Virus record (IMG/VR): IMGVR_UViG_3300044712_000264
Coordinates: 1 to 64,000 of that record
From: a virus
Direction: 5' to 3' (one strand)
DNA: 64,000 bases
Positions 51,634-58,912 of this stretch are shown in pieces. The position numbers were made by a program, and so were the translations under genes. Position 1 is the first letter of the stretch. Every line of letters begins with the position of its first letter. The notes beneath the pieces are model-generated. The model worked only from the letters and a program-made list of their open reading frames with translations, searched no databases and had not been told where the DNA came from.

Positions 51634-51929
51634 TACTCAATCGCCCGCACCGGCTCCATTTCTAGCTGCGTGGCAATGTGCATCTCCAGAATCGACAGCC
51701 TTGAGTCGTGCGCGCCCTTCAGCACAGCAAGACCGCTGCACTGCATCATCTCGGCTATGTTGACGCGCATACGTAGCTGCCACGGTGCGTCAATCTCAAT
51801 GCCATTCTCAAGTGGATTGAAAACGTCAAAGCCAGCACCTCGCAAGGCACTTGCGGCGTCATTGAATGCCGTTTTGTTGTATCCAGGTATGCCCGTTATT
51901 GGGCCGCAAAGGTAAAGTCGTTTTTTCAT
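51618..51929 (-). CDS. DUF4406 / nucleoside deoxyribosyltransferase-like protein
   Basis: 103 residues. RLYLCGPITGIPGYNKTAFN, GFDVFNPLEN and the helix IAEMMQCSGLAVLKG match DUF4406, related to nucleoside 2-deoxyribosyltransferases. GAGG 7 bases before ATG. It may act on nucleotides. Confidence 0.82.
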   Translation of the reverse strand: MKKRLYLCGPITGIPGYNKTAFNDAASALRGAGFDVFNPLENGIEIDAPWQLRMRVNIAEMMQCSGLAVLKGAHDSRLSILEMHIATQLEMEPVRAIEYWLGD

Positions 51930-51933
51930 TTTG

Positions 51934-52145
51934 TCACCTCGTTGTTTGCTTTTTGATTTCCCGCCTGCAATTCTGGCATGTCACGCCCCCGGCTGGCTGT
52001 TCGTAGTCGATATACCACCGGCCATCATCAATGTCGCCACGGCCACATAACAGACCTTTGTTGGTAGCTGCGTGGACCATTAAATGCAGCTCGTTTCCGT
52101 GCTTGTGCTTGCATCGCCGGACGAAAAAAATGATTGATCCGTCAT
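51934..52145 (-). pseudogene. Small Cys-rich phage protein, split by a T7 frameshift
   Basis: ATG 52145 overlaps the previous stop (ATGA). The frame reads MTDQSFFS, then ends early. A run of seven T on the minus strand (52124-52130) lies at codons 6-8. A -1 shift there joins it to a 60-residue frame (FVRRCKHKHGNELHLMV, LLCGRGDIDDGRWYIDYEQ, VTCQNCRREIKK) ending at 51934. The joined product (70 residues) has paired Cys as in small phage zinc-finger-like proteins. It could be a sequencing homopolymer error, a real mutation or programmed frameshifting. Confidence 0.6.
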
Positions 52146-52348
52146 TGTTTACCCGTAGATTTGCAGGTTATGGTTAGTGTGCGCAGGTTCCCGTCGTCTA
52201 CCCTGCGCACGGTGAATGTTTCTGCGGAGCAAGTGCTTGCCATGGCTCTAAAAGACATGTTTGCATCGTGGTATGACGTGTCGCATGCGGTCATCAATAT
52301 GGTGGCTGACAGAAGAATCAATGGCCGCATATATGCGCGGCGTATCAT
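52142..52348 (-). CDS. Small lipoprotein
   Basis: 68 residues, ATGA-coupled at both ends. Signal sequence RPLILLSATILMTAC with lipobox LMTAC; the mature part is short with two more Cys. Start at ATG 52348 follows coupling; an internal ATG at 52330 is also possible. Role unknown, perhaps a surface or superinfection function. Confidence 0.72.
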   Translation of the reverse strand: MIRRAYMRPLILLSATILMTACDTSYHDANMSFRAMASTCSAETFTVRRVDDGNLRTLTITCKSTGKQ

Positions 52349-52773
52349 TGCTCATTCTCCGCAGATTGCAACAGTTCGACCACCTTCTCAGACCAGCCTT
52401 TTCCATCGACAAAGAATGCATTGCCTGCTTCGGTTGGTGTTCCAACAGCATCAACAAACCCCATGCTGCACAAGCGTTTTTGTGCAGTTTGCCAATTCGT
52501 TTTCATTCTGTGCCCAATCTGTCCAACGGATAGATACTTTTCTTCTGTCACAGGCGCTGGCGCTTTGACTTGGAACAGCTCAAGCACGTTGATGCCTGTG
52601 ATAACAGCTACAGCGCGGTTTGCGCCCTGGATCGCCGCGTCCTTGTCCAGTCCAAGAGATACCGCAGCTTGTATCGCCTGTGGTATTAGCTTGATTGCGT
52701 CGATCCGTCGCTCGTATTCGGTTTTGGTGAGTTGGCCAGCGATGGCTTCGGTGATTGTTTTGGGTTGTGTCAT
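52345..52773 (-). CDS. Free-standing antirepressor C-terminal-domain protein
   Basis: 142 residues. The helical segment AAVSLGLDKDAAIQGANRAV, GINVLEL and the winged-helix-like VGQIGHRMKTNWQTAQKRLC, GFVDAV, GKGWSEKVVELLQ follow the same order and spacing as the C-terminal ~140 residues of the BRO antirepressor (46365-47516). There is no BRO or KilA-N domain. It may modulate antirepressor activity. It follows a terminator. Confidence 0.62.
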   Translation of the reverse strand: MTQPKTITEAIAGQLTKTEYERRIDAIKLIPQAIQAAVSLGLDKDAAIQGANRAVAVITGINVLELFQVKAPAPVTEEKYLSVGQIGHRMKTNWQTAQKRLCSMGFVDAVGTPTEAGNAFFVDGKGWSEKVVELLQSAENEQ

Positions 52774-52785
52774 GGTGTTGTGGTA

Positions 52786-52812
52786 ATAAAAAACCCGCTG
52801 TTGGAGCGGGTT
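52786..52812 (-). terminator. Intrinsic terminator in the leftward operon
   Basis: AACCCGCT/AGCGGGTT (52792-52812) with T run on the minus strand (52786-52793). Confidence 0.85.
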
Positions 52813-52830
52813 GGGTGGGGTGTGAGTTGG

Positions 52831-53106
52831 TTATCCCTGCAAACGATGCCTGGTCACATTCGCAACAGCAGGAAACGGACTCGCAACCGTGGTTATCCGT
52901 TCAACCGTCGGCTCCAAAAAATTGCTGTGCTCGTTGCCGGTGATCTTCAAATAGTCGCTTTCCACCCTTGCTGTGTCCACCAGCACACTAGCCACACTGG
53001 CCACTGCTTTGGCGCGTTCGATGTCCATCGGTGTTTCTTTGTTTCGCAAATCTGCAAGTGTGTCCAGCAGCGACTGGCGTACTTGGTCAATGTGGGGATT
53101 TGTCAT
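52831..53106 (-). CDS. Hypothetical helical protein
   Basis: 91 residues from ATG 53106 (AAGGAAA upstream; 4-base overlap with the HNH gene). VRQSLLDTLADLRNKETPMD, IERAKAVASVASVLVDTARV is a helical pair common in phage hypothetical proteins; the C-terminus is basic. Not assigned. Confidence 0.7.
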   Translation of the reverse strand: MTNPHIDQVRQSLLDTLADLRNKETPMDIERAKAVASVASVLVDTARVESDYLKITGNEHSNFLEPTVERITTVASPFPAVANVTRHRLQG

Positions 53107-53570
53107 GCGGTTTCCTTTTTGATGCGGTTGACTTGGCGCATGATTGCGCCTTTGAGTTGATAAAGTTTTCCAAGTTCGGTGTTTCTCCATACGCTGTTAC
53201 GGCGCATGTTTTCGTGCCTTGTGATGCACTCCAGTCTGTCTGCCGTGACTTCTTCTTCCGCTACGGTTTTCATGCCTCTACGAAACACAACAATGTGGCC
53301 ATCAGGGATGGGGCCGTGTGCTGCTTGCCACACAAGCCGGTGTACTGGCGTCCAGCGGCGCGTAGTCGGCAGCGATTGGTCATCGGTCATCTTGCGTTCC
53401 AGGTAGCCGTCTTTGCTGATGCGCAGCGTGCCGATTGGCACATAGTTGTGCTGCGCCGCTCCAGACATGTGCCCTTTCTTGAAGCGGGTTTCGTGGCTAC
53501 GTCCACCAGAGTCGAAATTGATTCCTTTGTTCCATGGTGTCTGGCCTGGTTTGAATGATGTTTTGTTCAT
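53103..53570 (-). CDS. HNH endonuclease (third in the window)
   Basis: 155 residues from ATG 53570. NUMOD-like N-terminus (FKPGQTPWNKGI, HETRFKKGHMSG) followed by the HNH core VHRLVWQAAHGPIPDGHIVV, RLECITRHENM. It is probably a homing-type nuclease next to the AntA antirepressor locus. ATGA-coupled to the gene downstream. Confidence 0.88.
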   Translation of the reverse strand: MNKTSFKPGQTPWNKGINFDSGGRSHETRFKKGHMSGAAQHNYVPIGTLRISKDGYLERKMTDDQSLPTTRRWTPVHRLVWQAAHGPIPDGHIVVFRRGMKTVAEEEVTADRLECITRHENMRRNSVWRNTELGKLYQLKGAIMRQVNRIKKETA

Positions 53571-53580
53571 TTTGGGCAAT

Positions 53581-53605
53581 AAAAAGCCCGCATCAGCGGG
53601 CCATT
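53581..53605 (-). terminator. Intrinsic terminator after the AntA gene
   Basis: GCCCGC/GCGGGC stem (53586-53601) and a T run on the minus strand. Confidence 0.82.
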
Positions 53606-53629
53606 GGTTGGTTACAGAAACAGGGGGTT

Positions 53630-54586
53630 TCAGTTCGTTATGCGCTGCATCCTTTGGGCCAGTCTGCTGTTGCAGGCGGCTGCAAGTATTGCCAGTTCGT
53701 GGTTACTCACCAGCATGTCACCTTCGCGCCCAATGGCAACAGCCAGCTTCTGCACTGGCATTGCAATAGCGTCTGTCTCTAACTGTTCAGCGTGTGGCTT
53801 CACGACAGTATCGTCACGGCCATCAGCCATGAACGAAAGCAGCCAGCGCTCATTCCTCCAGCTTTTACCTGCTTGCAGCAGCGTCTTGAACATGGTCTCT
53901 TGCACTTTTGCTGCTACCTGGTTGGAAGCCTCCAATGCTTGATAAATTTTGTCCTGGTTTGTTGGTGTATCGGGTGCTGGCAAGGTTGGAACCTCATTTG
54001 GTAAGTGTTTCTGAATCAAGGTGGCAATGCTCTGGTCGTCAAGCTTGCCTTGCAGGTAGGCCACGGCGTCGGCAAACTTAGACGGGTGCAGCAGCTCATA
54101 TTTGTTGCATCCCATCTTGCGCTGGAATCGCGTCCAGGTGCTCGGGTAGTCCTGCTTGCCACTGGCGACGATCAAATCGACCAGCTCTTTCAGGTGCTGC
54201 TTCTGCGCCGGGCTTATGCGGTCGTAGGGCAACTTACAAGGAATGCTTGACAGTTGCACCTGTTTTTCACAAGCGATGAAGTAACGCCGGGCTTCGCGCC
54301 CTTTGTCGTTGTTTTCCACCATCGCCAGCTCTTTGGCCATGTCCAGGGTCAGGTGGTAATCAATTGCAGCGCCGCGATTGCCGCTCGCCAATTCGGGCGA
54401 GCGGGAAATGCTCAGAAAATCCACACCTTCCACAAACTTGAATTTTTTGATGCGGCCTTTGATCCAGTTTGAGAAGTCGCGCAACACTTCCATAAAGGTG
54501 TGCAGCGTGCGAGCGTCGCAAAGTTGAACGGATTGATCGTTGAGAGTCCCAGTAAAAACGGGGACGAGTGCGAGAGTTTCAGCCAT
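53630..54586 (-). CDS. ant: AntA/AntB-family antirepressor
   Basis: 318 residues from ATG 54586, GGAGG 7 bases upstream. The N-terminal ~100 residues are AntA: LCDARTLHTFMEVLRDFSNW, FVEGVDFL, YHLTLDMAKELAMVEN, KGREARRYFIACEKQ. The C-terminal part has the DNA-binding-like WTRFQRKMGCNKYELL segment. P1 Ant inactivates the CI repressor. Preceded by a c4-type RNA and target site; terminator follows. Confidence 0.9.
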   Translation of the reverse strand: MAETLALVPVFTGTLNDQSVQLCDARTLHTFMEVLRDFSNWIKGRIKKFKFVEGVDFLSISRSPELASGNRGAAIDYHLTLDMAKELAMVENNDKGREARRYFIACEKQVQLSSIPCKLPYDRISPAQKQHLKELVDLIVASGKQDYPSTWTRFQRKMGCNKYELLHPSKFADAVAYLQGKLDDQSIATLIQKHLPNEVPTLPAPDTPTNQDKIYQALEASNQVAAKVQETMFKTLLQAGKSWRNERWLLSFMADGRDDTVVKPHAEQLETDAIAMPVQKLAVAIGREGDMLVSNHELAILAAACNSRLAQRMQRITN

Positions 54587-54627
54587 GATTGGCCTCCAGT
54601 TGTGTCGGTTTGAAAACCGCACACCCG

Positions 54628-54634
54628 CTTTCAA
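54628..54634 (-). promoter_or_regulatory. Predicted c4 target site, locus C
   Basis: The minus strand reads TTGAAAG, complementary to CTTTCAA of the c4 3' arm (54657-54663). It lies about 41 bases before ant. Confidence 0.62.
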
Positions 54635-54656
54635 TCGGGTGGCGACTTGAACAGGG

Positions 54657-54803
54657 TTGAAAGACCGGGACACTGGCGGAGGCCATTAACCGGCGGGCTT
54701 GCGCCCCCCTATTCAAGCCACCATAAACTGGGGCACGAACAAAAAAGCCGCAAACCTTTGCGGTGATGCGGCTTTGCGCCGCCAGCGTCTTCAGGCTTTC
54801 AAT
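54657..54803 (-). ncRNA. c4: c4-type antisense RNA, locus C
   Basis: About 147 bases. The 5' arm ATTGAAAGCC (54794-54803) pairs with the 3' arm CGGTCTTTCAA. The inner GCCGCA/TGCGGC hairpin and conserved TCCCGGTCTT (54661-54670, minus strand) and CCAGTTTATGG blocks are shared with loci A and B. The ant gene follows. Confidence 0.75.
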
Positions 54804-54860
54804 CCCGGCCCCTGTTTTTTGCAGTGACTGGCCCCGGCGCGATCGCTGGAGCGTTCGAGC

Positions 54861-54866
54861 ATTGTA
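54861..54866 (-). promoter_or_regulatory. Predicted -10 of c4/ant promoter
   Basis: The minus strand reads TACAAT preceded by TACGCGC, resembling the locus B promoter (TACGC-TACAAT). The -35 is poor. Confidence 0.4.
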
Positions 54867-54908
54867 GCGCGTAATTTCATTTTGCATAGTGCGTAAAAAA
54901 GCCGCTTG

Positions 54909-55457
54909 TCAGGCTGCTTGTTTCTTCTCTTGATCTTGCATCGTTATCCATCGTAGAGAGGTCATCGCTGCTTCGTGCATCTGGTTAGGGCTGCTCTCAA
55001 GCAGCACATCTTCATACAGGCTTACTCCATCCGTCAGTTCCTGTATTGCTGGTCCATCGAGTCCCCACTGCCCTATACGTCGATAACGCTCCAGCGTGCG
55101 CATAAGTGCATCGGCTGCTTTGTCTATCAATGCAATGGCCGGATTGCCTTGGCCGCCGATGTCCAGGTAACGCGCTTTTGCTTCATTCAGCGCAAAAGCC
55201 AATGCGTTGTACGATTCGCGGTCTTCTGGTGGCACCGTTCGCTTGATGAACCCCTCTAGCGCCAGGTGTACCGGCAGAAGGATGGCTTTGTAGTCAAAAT
55301 AGGTGTTGTCCTTGTACGGAGTGCATCTCGCAACCACGTTGTCAACACCATGCAGCCGCTGTTTTGCGCGGGCAATCACGAAGTCACCGATCTTGTATGT
55401 GACTGTTCCATGCTGGCTTTGCGCCAGTTTTCTAGCGTAGGTTGATGTTTTACGCAT
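54909..55457 (-). CDS. Hypothetical phage protein
   Basis: 182 residues from ATG 55457, overlapping the previous stop. YKIGDFVIARAKQRLHGVDN, YFDYKAILLPVHLALEGFIK and WGLDGPAIQELTDGVSLYED are seen together in conserved phage proteins of unknown role. It is the last gene before the c4/ant locus C. Confidence 0.68.
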   Translation of the reverse strand: MRKTSTYARKLAQSQHGTVTYKIGDFVIARAKQRLHGVDNVVARCTPYKDNTYFDYKAILLPVHLALEGFIKRTVPPEDRESYNALAFALNEAKARYLDIGGQGNPAIALIDKAADALMRTLERYRRIGQWGLDGPAIQELTDGVSLYEDVLLESSPNQMHEAAMTSLRWITMQDQEKKQAA

Positions 55458-55884
55458 CGTCTTCAAGCAGCCGTTGTAGCGCATCACGTGCAGCTTTGCA
55501 CTCTGGCTGCGTTCCGTAGACGCTCATTGTTGAGCGCCCGATGTGCGCTTCGATCTTGTCACGCTGGCGTTGATGCTCTTCCCGCACGGCCTTGGCCACT
55601 GCGTTGCGCAGCTCGACACCGGATCGGTTGCGTTCAGTTTTTAGCTGTTCAACTTCAATTCGCAGTGCCTTCACCGCTTCTTCAAGCTGCCCGCAAAACT
55701 GAGATGTGTTCTGGCCTTTGGCGCACTGACGCCAGCCGTCTGAGCGCATTTGGCTGAATTGCTCAAAAGCAAGTTTCTCAGCAAAGTCGTAGACGTATGG
55801 ATTCAGGTCCATGCGGCCATCCGGCTGCTCGCGGAGTGTGAATCCGCATTCGAGGGCAAGGGCTTTTATTTCGTCTTTGGTCAT
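55450..55884 (-). CDS. Coiled-coil hypothetical protein
   Basis: 144 residues. DEIKALALECGFTLREQPDG, YVYDFAEKLAFEQ is a typical phage N-terminal segment; residues ~60-115 are a charged coiled coil. It overlaps both neighbours. Confidence 0.7.
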   Translation of the reverse strand: MTKDEIKALALECGFTLREQPDGRMDLNPYVYDFAEKLAFEQFSQMRSDGWRQCAKGQNTSQFCGQLEEAVKALRIEVEQLKTERNRSGVELRNAVAKAVREEHQRQRDKIEAHIGRSTMSVYGTQPECKAARDALQRLLEDDA

Positions 55885-56129
55885 TTCAATTCTTCCGATG
55901 TCACTGGTATGTAGCTAGCGCACCCGAAATCCGGCGCTGTGCGCAGCGTCGGCAGGTCGCGTGTAGGCTCTGGATTGTCACGACAGTCTGTGGCTCTGAT
56001 GAGCGTCAACGTTCCGTCCCGTAGCAGTATTGGCAACGCTCTGCATCTGCCGAAACTTCCATCTTTTTGAGACTCTCTATCCCAAAAGCAGCATGTACTG
56101 CATGCGTAAGAATTCCAGTGTGGGTTCAT
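55881..56129 (-). CDS. Cys-rich hypothetical protein
   Basis: 82 residues: YACSTCCFWDRES, GRCRALP, TDCRDNPEP, FGCASYIP. Several Cys suggest a zinc-binding fold. ATGA-coupled to the next gene. Not recognised. Confidence 0.68.
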   Translation of the reverse strand: MNPHWNSYACSTCCFWDRESQKDGSFGRCRALPILLRDGTLTLIRATDCRDNPEPTRDLPTLRTAPDFGCASYIPVTSEELK

Positions 56130-56183
56130 TCCATGTTCCCCCCAATATCCGCCGCCACTTTCAGCACAGCAAGCCTCGCGGTT

Positions 56184-56579
56184 TCATTTGTCGCTCCTAG
56201 TGAAGCTCAACAGCGCCTCTGCGTGGGCGATGGCTGCTTCTTGTGTGAGGTGAACAAGACCTAATTTCAGACAACGCTCTTGTGTTTCGTCGCCATAAAA
56301 ATCATTTCTGTGTGCGCGCATTTTTGAATTTAGATCAACACACCAGTATTCAACATCCGGCGATGATTCCCGCACCGGCGCGGGCACTTCATGGCCGTTG
56401 ATGGTGATGGTTTCTGGCTTGATTCGCCATTCAAATCTGTCATCTGACAGATACTCAAACGGGGTTGGCTCGTCATGCCAAATCTTGCTTTCACGCAGTG
56501 CGTTTCGCATCTGTACCGTTTTGCCACGCGCGATCGCTATCAGGATGTCTGCTTGTGGGTGTGGTGTCAGTTCTTTCAT
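56184..56579 (-). CDS. Hypothetical phage protein
   Basis: 131 residues from ATG 56579, ATGA-coupled to the upstream gene. FEWRIKPETITINGHEVPAP, DVEYWCVDLNSK and LGLVHLTQEAAIAHAEALL recur in small conserved phage proteins of early operons. Role unknown. Between it and 56129 are ~55 bases with an AGGAG-preceded 8-codon frame only. Confidence 0.72.
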   Translation of the reverse strand: MKELTPHPQADILIAIARGKTVQMRNALRESKIWHDEPTPFEYLSDDRFEWRIKPETITINGHEVPAPVRESSPDVEYWCVDLNSKMRAHRNDFYGDETQERCLKLGLVHLTQEAAIAHAEALLSFTRSDK

Positions 56580-56794
56580 TTTAACTGCCGCCCAGCCCAA
56601 GCCGCAAAGCTGCTCAGGTACAGATAATCAAGCGCTCCACTCTGCTCGTACAGCACACCAGGCTCATTCGGAGGCGTGGCACCGAAAAAATGTTTCGGCC
56701 TGTGCTCGTCACCAATGGCCAACACAGTGCGCTTTGTTGTTCCTTTTCCACGGTTGACGTAGGTTTTCCCAACTTCGATTTCACTTGTTTTCAT
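56576..56794 (-). CDS. Hypothetical protein
   Basis: 72 residues from ATG 56794 (coupled). TYVNRGKGTTKRTVLAIGDE and VLYEQSGALDYLYLSSFAAW read as a small beta-rich domain, typical of early-operon proteins. Confidence 0.7.
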   Translation of the reverse strand: MKTSEIEVGKTYVNRGKGTTKRTVLAIGDEHRPKHFFGATPPNEPGVLYEQSGALDYLYLSSFAAWAGRQLK

Positions 56795-57018
56795 TGCGGC
56801 GTCATCCATCCAAACATTGAATCAAACGTAATAACGCCACGCTTGCGCAGCGCTTGCAACCTACCATCAATCACCCGGAATGCCTCCCGTCCGGTTGCTA
56901 CTGCTATGCGCTCACACTCGGCGCGCACTTCGCCGTGCATCACATCGCTCAACCGGCCCGTTTGGATCATGTCCATGCGAGCAACAATCAGAGCGTCCAG
57001 TTTGTCGTATTGGCTCAT
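56791..57018 (-). CDS. Hypothetical winged-helix-like protein
   Basis: 75 residues, ATGA-coupled at both ends. YDKLDALIVARMDMIQTGRL, GREAFRVIDGRLQALRKRGV: short helical protein, possibly DNA-binding. Confidence 0.7.
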   Translation of the reverse strand: MSQYDKLDALIVARMDMIQTGRLSDVMHGEVRAECERIAVATGREAFRVIDGRLQALRKRGVITFDSMFGWMTPQ

Positions 57019-57164
57019 GGTGCCATCCCATCAAGTGCTCGTTGTTTTTGCCGCTCTCTATCACGCGACATAACCCTGTCGCTCCACAGCTTGCGCCGCA
57101 AGCGCGCAATTTGTACTGCTGCATAGGATATTGGTAGTAGCCTGTACTTTTCATTGCGTTTCAT
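57015..57164 (-). CDS. Small basic protein
   Basis: 49 residues, starting MKRNEKYRLLPISYAAVQIA and continuing with LRRKLWSDR. Coupled to both neighbours by ATGA overlaps, which is the main support. Arg/Lys-rich. Confidence 0.65.
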   Translation of the reverse strand: MKRNEKYRLLPISYAAVQIARLRRKLWSDRVMSRDRERQKQRALDGMAP

Positions 57165-57445
57165 GTAATCAATCTTCCATCCGCCTGCATCTGCGCGGCT
57201 TTTTTCTTGGCAGCTTCACGCAATGCATGTTCTACCACTTTATTCACAACGTCATCAAGTTTTGCTTGTGCAGCAGCCTGTATGTATGGCGTAAAGTCCA
57301 TTTGCCGCACATAAGTATGCACCTGTTTCTGGAGCAATTCTGTGCCGAATGCCTTGCCAAACCTCTGGTACGAAAACTGCTCGACAAACATGCTCGCGGC
57401 TGCTTCGCTCAGGATAGATTCGTCAATTTCGATTATGAGATGCAT
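57161..57445 (-). CDS. Hypothetical helical protein
   Basis: 94 residues: MHLIIEIDESILSEAAASM, then FGTELLQKQVHTYVRQMDF and VVEHALREAAKKKAAQM. Mostly helical with a basic C-terminus. It overlaps both neighbours. Confidence 0.7.
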   Translation of the reverse strand: MHLIIEIDESILSEAAASMFVEQFSYQRFGKAFGTELLQKQVHTYVRQMDFTPYIQAAAQAKLDDVVNKVVEHALREAAKKKAAQMQADGRLIT

Positions 57446-57660
57446 ACAGACTCCCTGGTGTGTTGAATCGCAGCCTGCGCGTTCCTGAGAGCGTGAGCAG
57501 GCGTCAGCAGTCGATGGCTGTAGCCCCGGCTCTCACCAAATGAATGCCACGCCAGCAACTGCGCAACGTCGCGCAACGCCTGCAACAGATCGGCCTCTGC
57601 CTGTGCCTCTTTTCTGCTGCGTTGCAGGTACCAATTCATGATTACGTCTGTTCGTTTCAT
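57433..57660 (-). CDS. Hypothetical helical protein
   Basis: 75 residues, coupled by ATGA to the previous gene and overlapping the next by 13 bases. EAQAEADLLQALRDVAQLL is an amphipathic helix. Not recognised. Confidence 0.65.
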   Translation of the reverse strand: MKRTDVIMNWYLQRSRKEAQAEADLLQALRDVAQLLAWHSFGESRGYSHRLLTPAHALRNAQAAIQHTRESVCIS

Positions 57661-57989
57661 GATTCATCTCCTTTGACTTTTGCGATGGCGGCGGTAGCTT
57701 TTTTAGTGTTCCATCCCATTGCCTCACATCCAGGCAATAACTCTTGCAGCGCCTCCAGCAAATCCGGCGCAGCAGCCGCCAGAGTGACATTCGCTACGGT
57801 TTCTGCGGACAAAGACCAGTAGCCACTATCCTTGTCGTATTTCGCGCCCCGTGATGTGAACATCAGTAGATTACTCGGGTAATCGCTCCCCATGCCTGGG
57901 CTATCGTCTGGTTCAGACGATTTGATACCGGCGCATCCTCCGCGAATATCTAAGACCCATGGTCCCGGTGTCGGTTGTTGTGTGCTCAT
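57657..57989 (-). CDS. TPGPW-type hypothetical protein, paralogue 1
   Basis: 110 residues. N-terminal MSTQQPTPGPW and C-terminal VTLAAAAPDLLEALQELLPG place it in a widespread phage family of unknown function. The next gene is a paralogue with the same ends. Confidence 0.75.
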   Translation of the reverse strand: MSTQQPTPGPWVLDIRGGCAGIKSSEPDDSPGMGSDYPSNLLMFTSRGAKYDKDSGYWSLSAETVANVTLAAAAPDLLEALQELLPGCEAMGWNTKKATAAIAKVKGDES

Positions 57990-58291
57990 GCTGCACCTCC
58001 TGTGGCTTTGGCGATGGCTGCATAGGCTGCATCGCGATCTGCTTTGCTGATCCGGTTATCTGGATTGCTCAACAGGAACCGTACAGCATTCAACAAATCA
58101 GGCGCAGCGGCGATAAGGAGGGCGTTGGCTTCGGATTCTTCCTCGTATTGACAGTCGCCAACTTCAACAATTGCAGACCATTCGCCAAAATCAGGATCGT
58201 TTCCACCGTGCGTCGGATAGACCTCAAATGCCTCTTTGTTGCTCCAGTGCGTCCTTACGGCCCACGGCCCCGGTGTGTGTTGTGTGCTCAT
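57986..58291 (-). CDS. TPGPW-type hypothetical protein, paralogue 2
   Basis: 101 residues. MSTQHTPGPW start and ANALLIAAAPDLLNAVRFLL end match the preceding paralogue; the middle differs. Tandem duplication with 4-base overlap. Confidence 0.75.
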   Translation of the reverse strand: MSTQHTPGPWAVRTHWSNKEAFEVYPTHGGNDPDFGEWSAIVEVGDCQYEEESEANALLIAAAPDLLNAVRFLLSNPDNRISKADRDAAYAAIAKATGGAA

Positions 58292-58464
58292 TTCTGTTCC
58301 TTCGATGGTATGTAGTGCTCAAGCCCTTCGCCTTCGCACAAATGCGATACAAAAGGCGTATCTGCTTTGTGGCGCTTCCGCTCTGTGTGGCGTAAGCACT
58401 GCTCGCGTGTCGGGCACTGGAAGCCGTGGCAGCGGGGGGATTCGGCGGGTAGTAGTTGTGTCAT
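58288..58464 (-). CDS. Small Cys/His protein
   Basis: 58 residues, ATGA-coupled to the gene downstream. CHGFQCPTREQCLRHTERK with a later HLC suggests a zinc-binding motif. Starts 12 bases after SSB. Confidence 0.68.
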   Translation of the reverse strand: MTQLLPAESPRCHGFQCPTREQCLRHTERKRHKADTPFVSHLCEGEGLEHYIPSKEQK

Positions 58465-58475
58465 TGTTGTGATCT

Positions 58476-58898
58476 TCAGAACGGAATATCGTCATCCAAA
58501 TCCGCAGCAGGCGCGGACCGTTCAGCCTGTGCTTCTGCCGGGCGGGCCGATGACTGTGACTTAGGCGCGTAGCTTGTGCCACCGTCGTCGTCGCGCTTGC
58601 CGCCTTGCAGCGCAACGTCGGTCACGCGCACGGACATCGCCTTTTTTGTTGTGCCGTCCTTCGCCTGGTACTCGCGCTCCGACACCTGGCCAACGACTGT
58701 CACTTGCTGGCCCTTGCGCATGTACTGCTCCAGTGTGTCGGCGCGTTTGCCGAATAGTCCACATTCCCACCAAAGAGCTGGTTTGTCTTTGCCTGGGCTG
58801 CTGTCTGCCACAGAAAAAGACAGAACCGAAGTTCCGTCTTGTAGCACCCGCTTTTCAGCGTCACGTCCCAAGTTCCCGGTTATCGTGATGAAGTTCAA
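58476..58898 (-). CDS. ssb: Single-stranded DNA-binding protein
   Basis: 140 residues. OB-fold pattern: MNFITITGNLGRDAE, LSFSVADS, WWECGLFGKRAD, YMRKGQQVTVVGQV. The linker is Ser/Ala-rich and the acidic tail ends DDDIPF, the usual docking peptide for recombination proteins. Grouped with the exonuclease and annealing protein. Confidence 0.94.
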   Translation of the reverse strand: MNFITITGNLGRDAEKRVLQDGTSVLSFSVADSSPGKDKPALWWECGLFGKRADTLEQYMRKGQQVTVVGQVSEREYQAKDGTTKKAMSVRVTDVALQGGKRDDDGGTSYAPKSQSSARPAEAQAERSAPAADLDDDIPF

Positions 58899-58912
58899 TT
58901 TGTTTCCTTTGG

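Larger units (their letters stand above)
54579..54887 (-). other. Icd/Ash-like reading frame across the c4 leader
   Basis: An open frame runs through the c4 RNA, with ARRLMASASVPVFQPCSSR and a tail ending LEANHG, and overlaps the ant start by 8 bases. In P1 the icd frame overlaps ant and couples translation. Here most of the frame is RNA structure, so it may not be a true protein. Locus A and B leaders contain similar frames. Confidence 0.35.
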
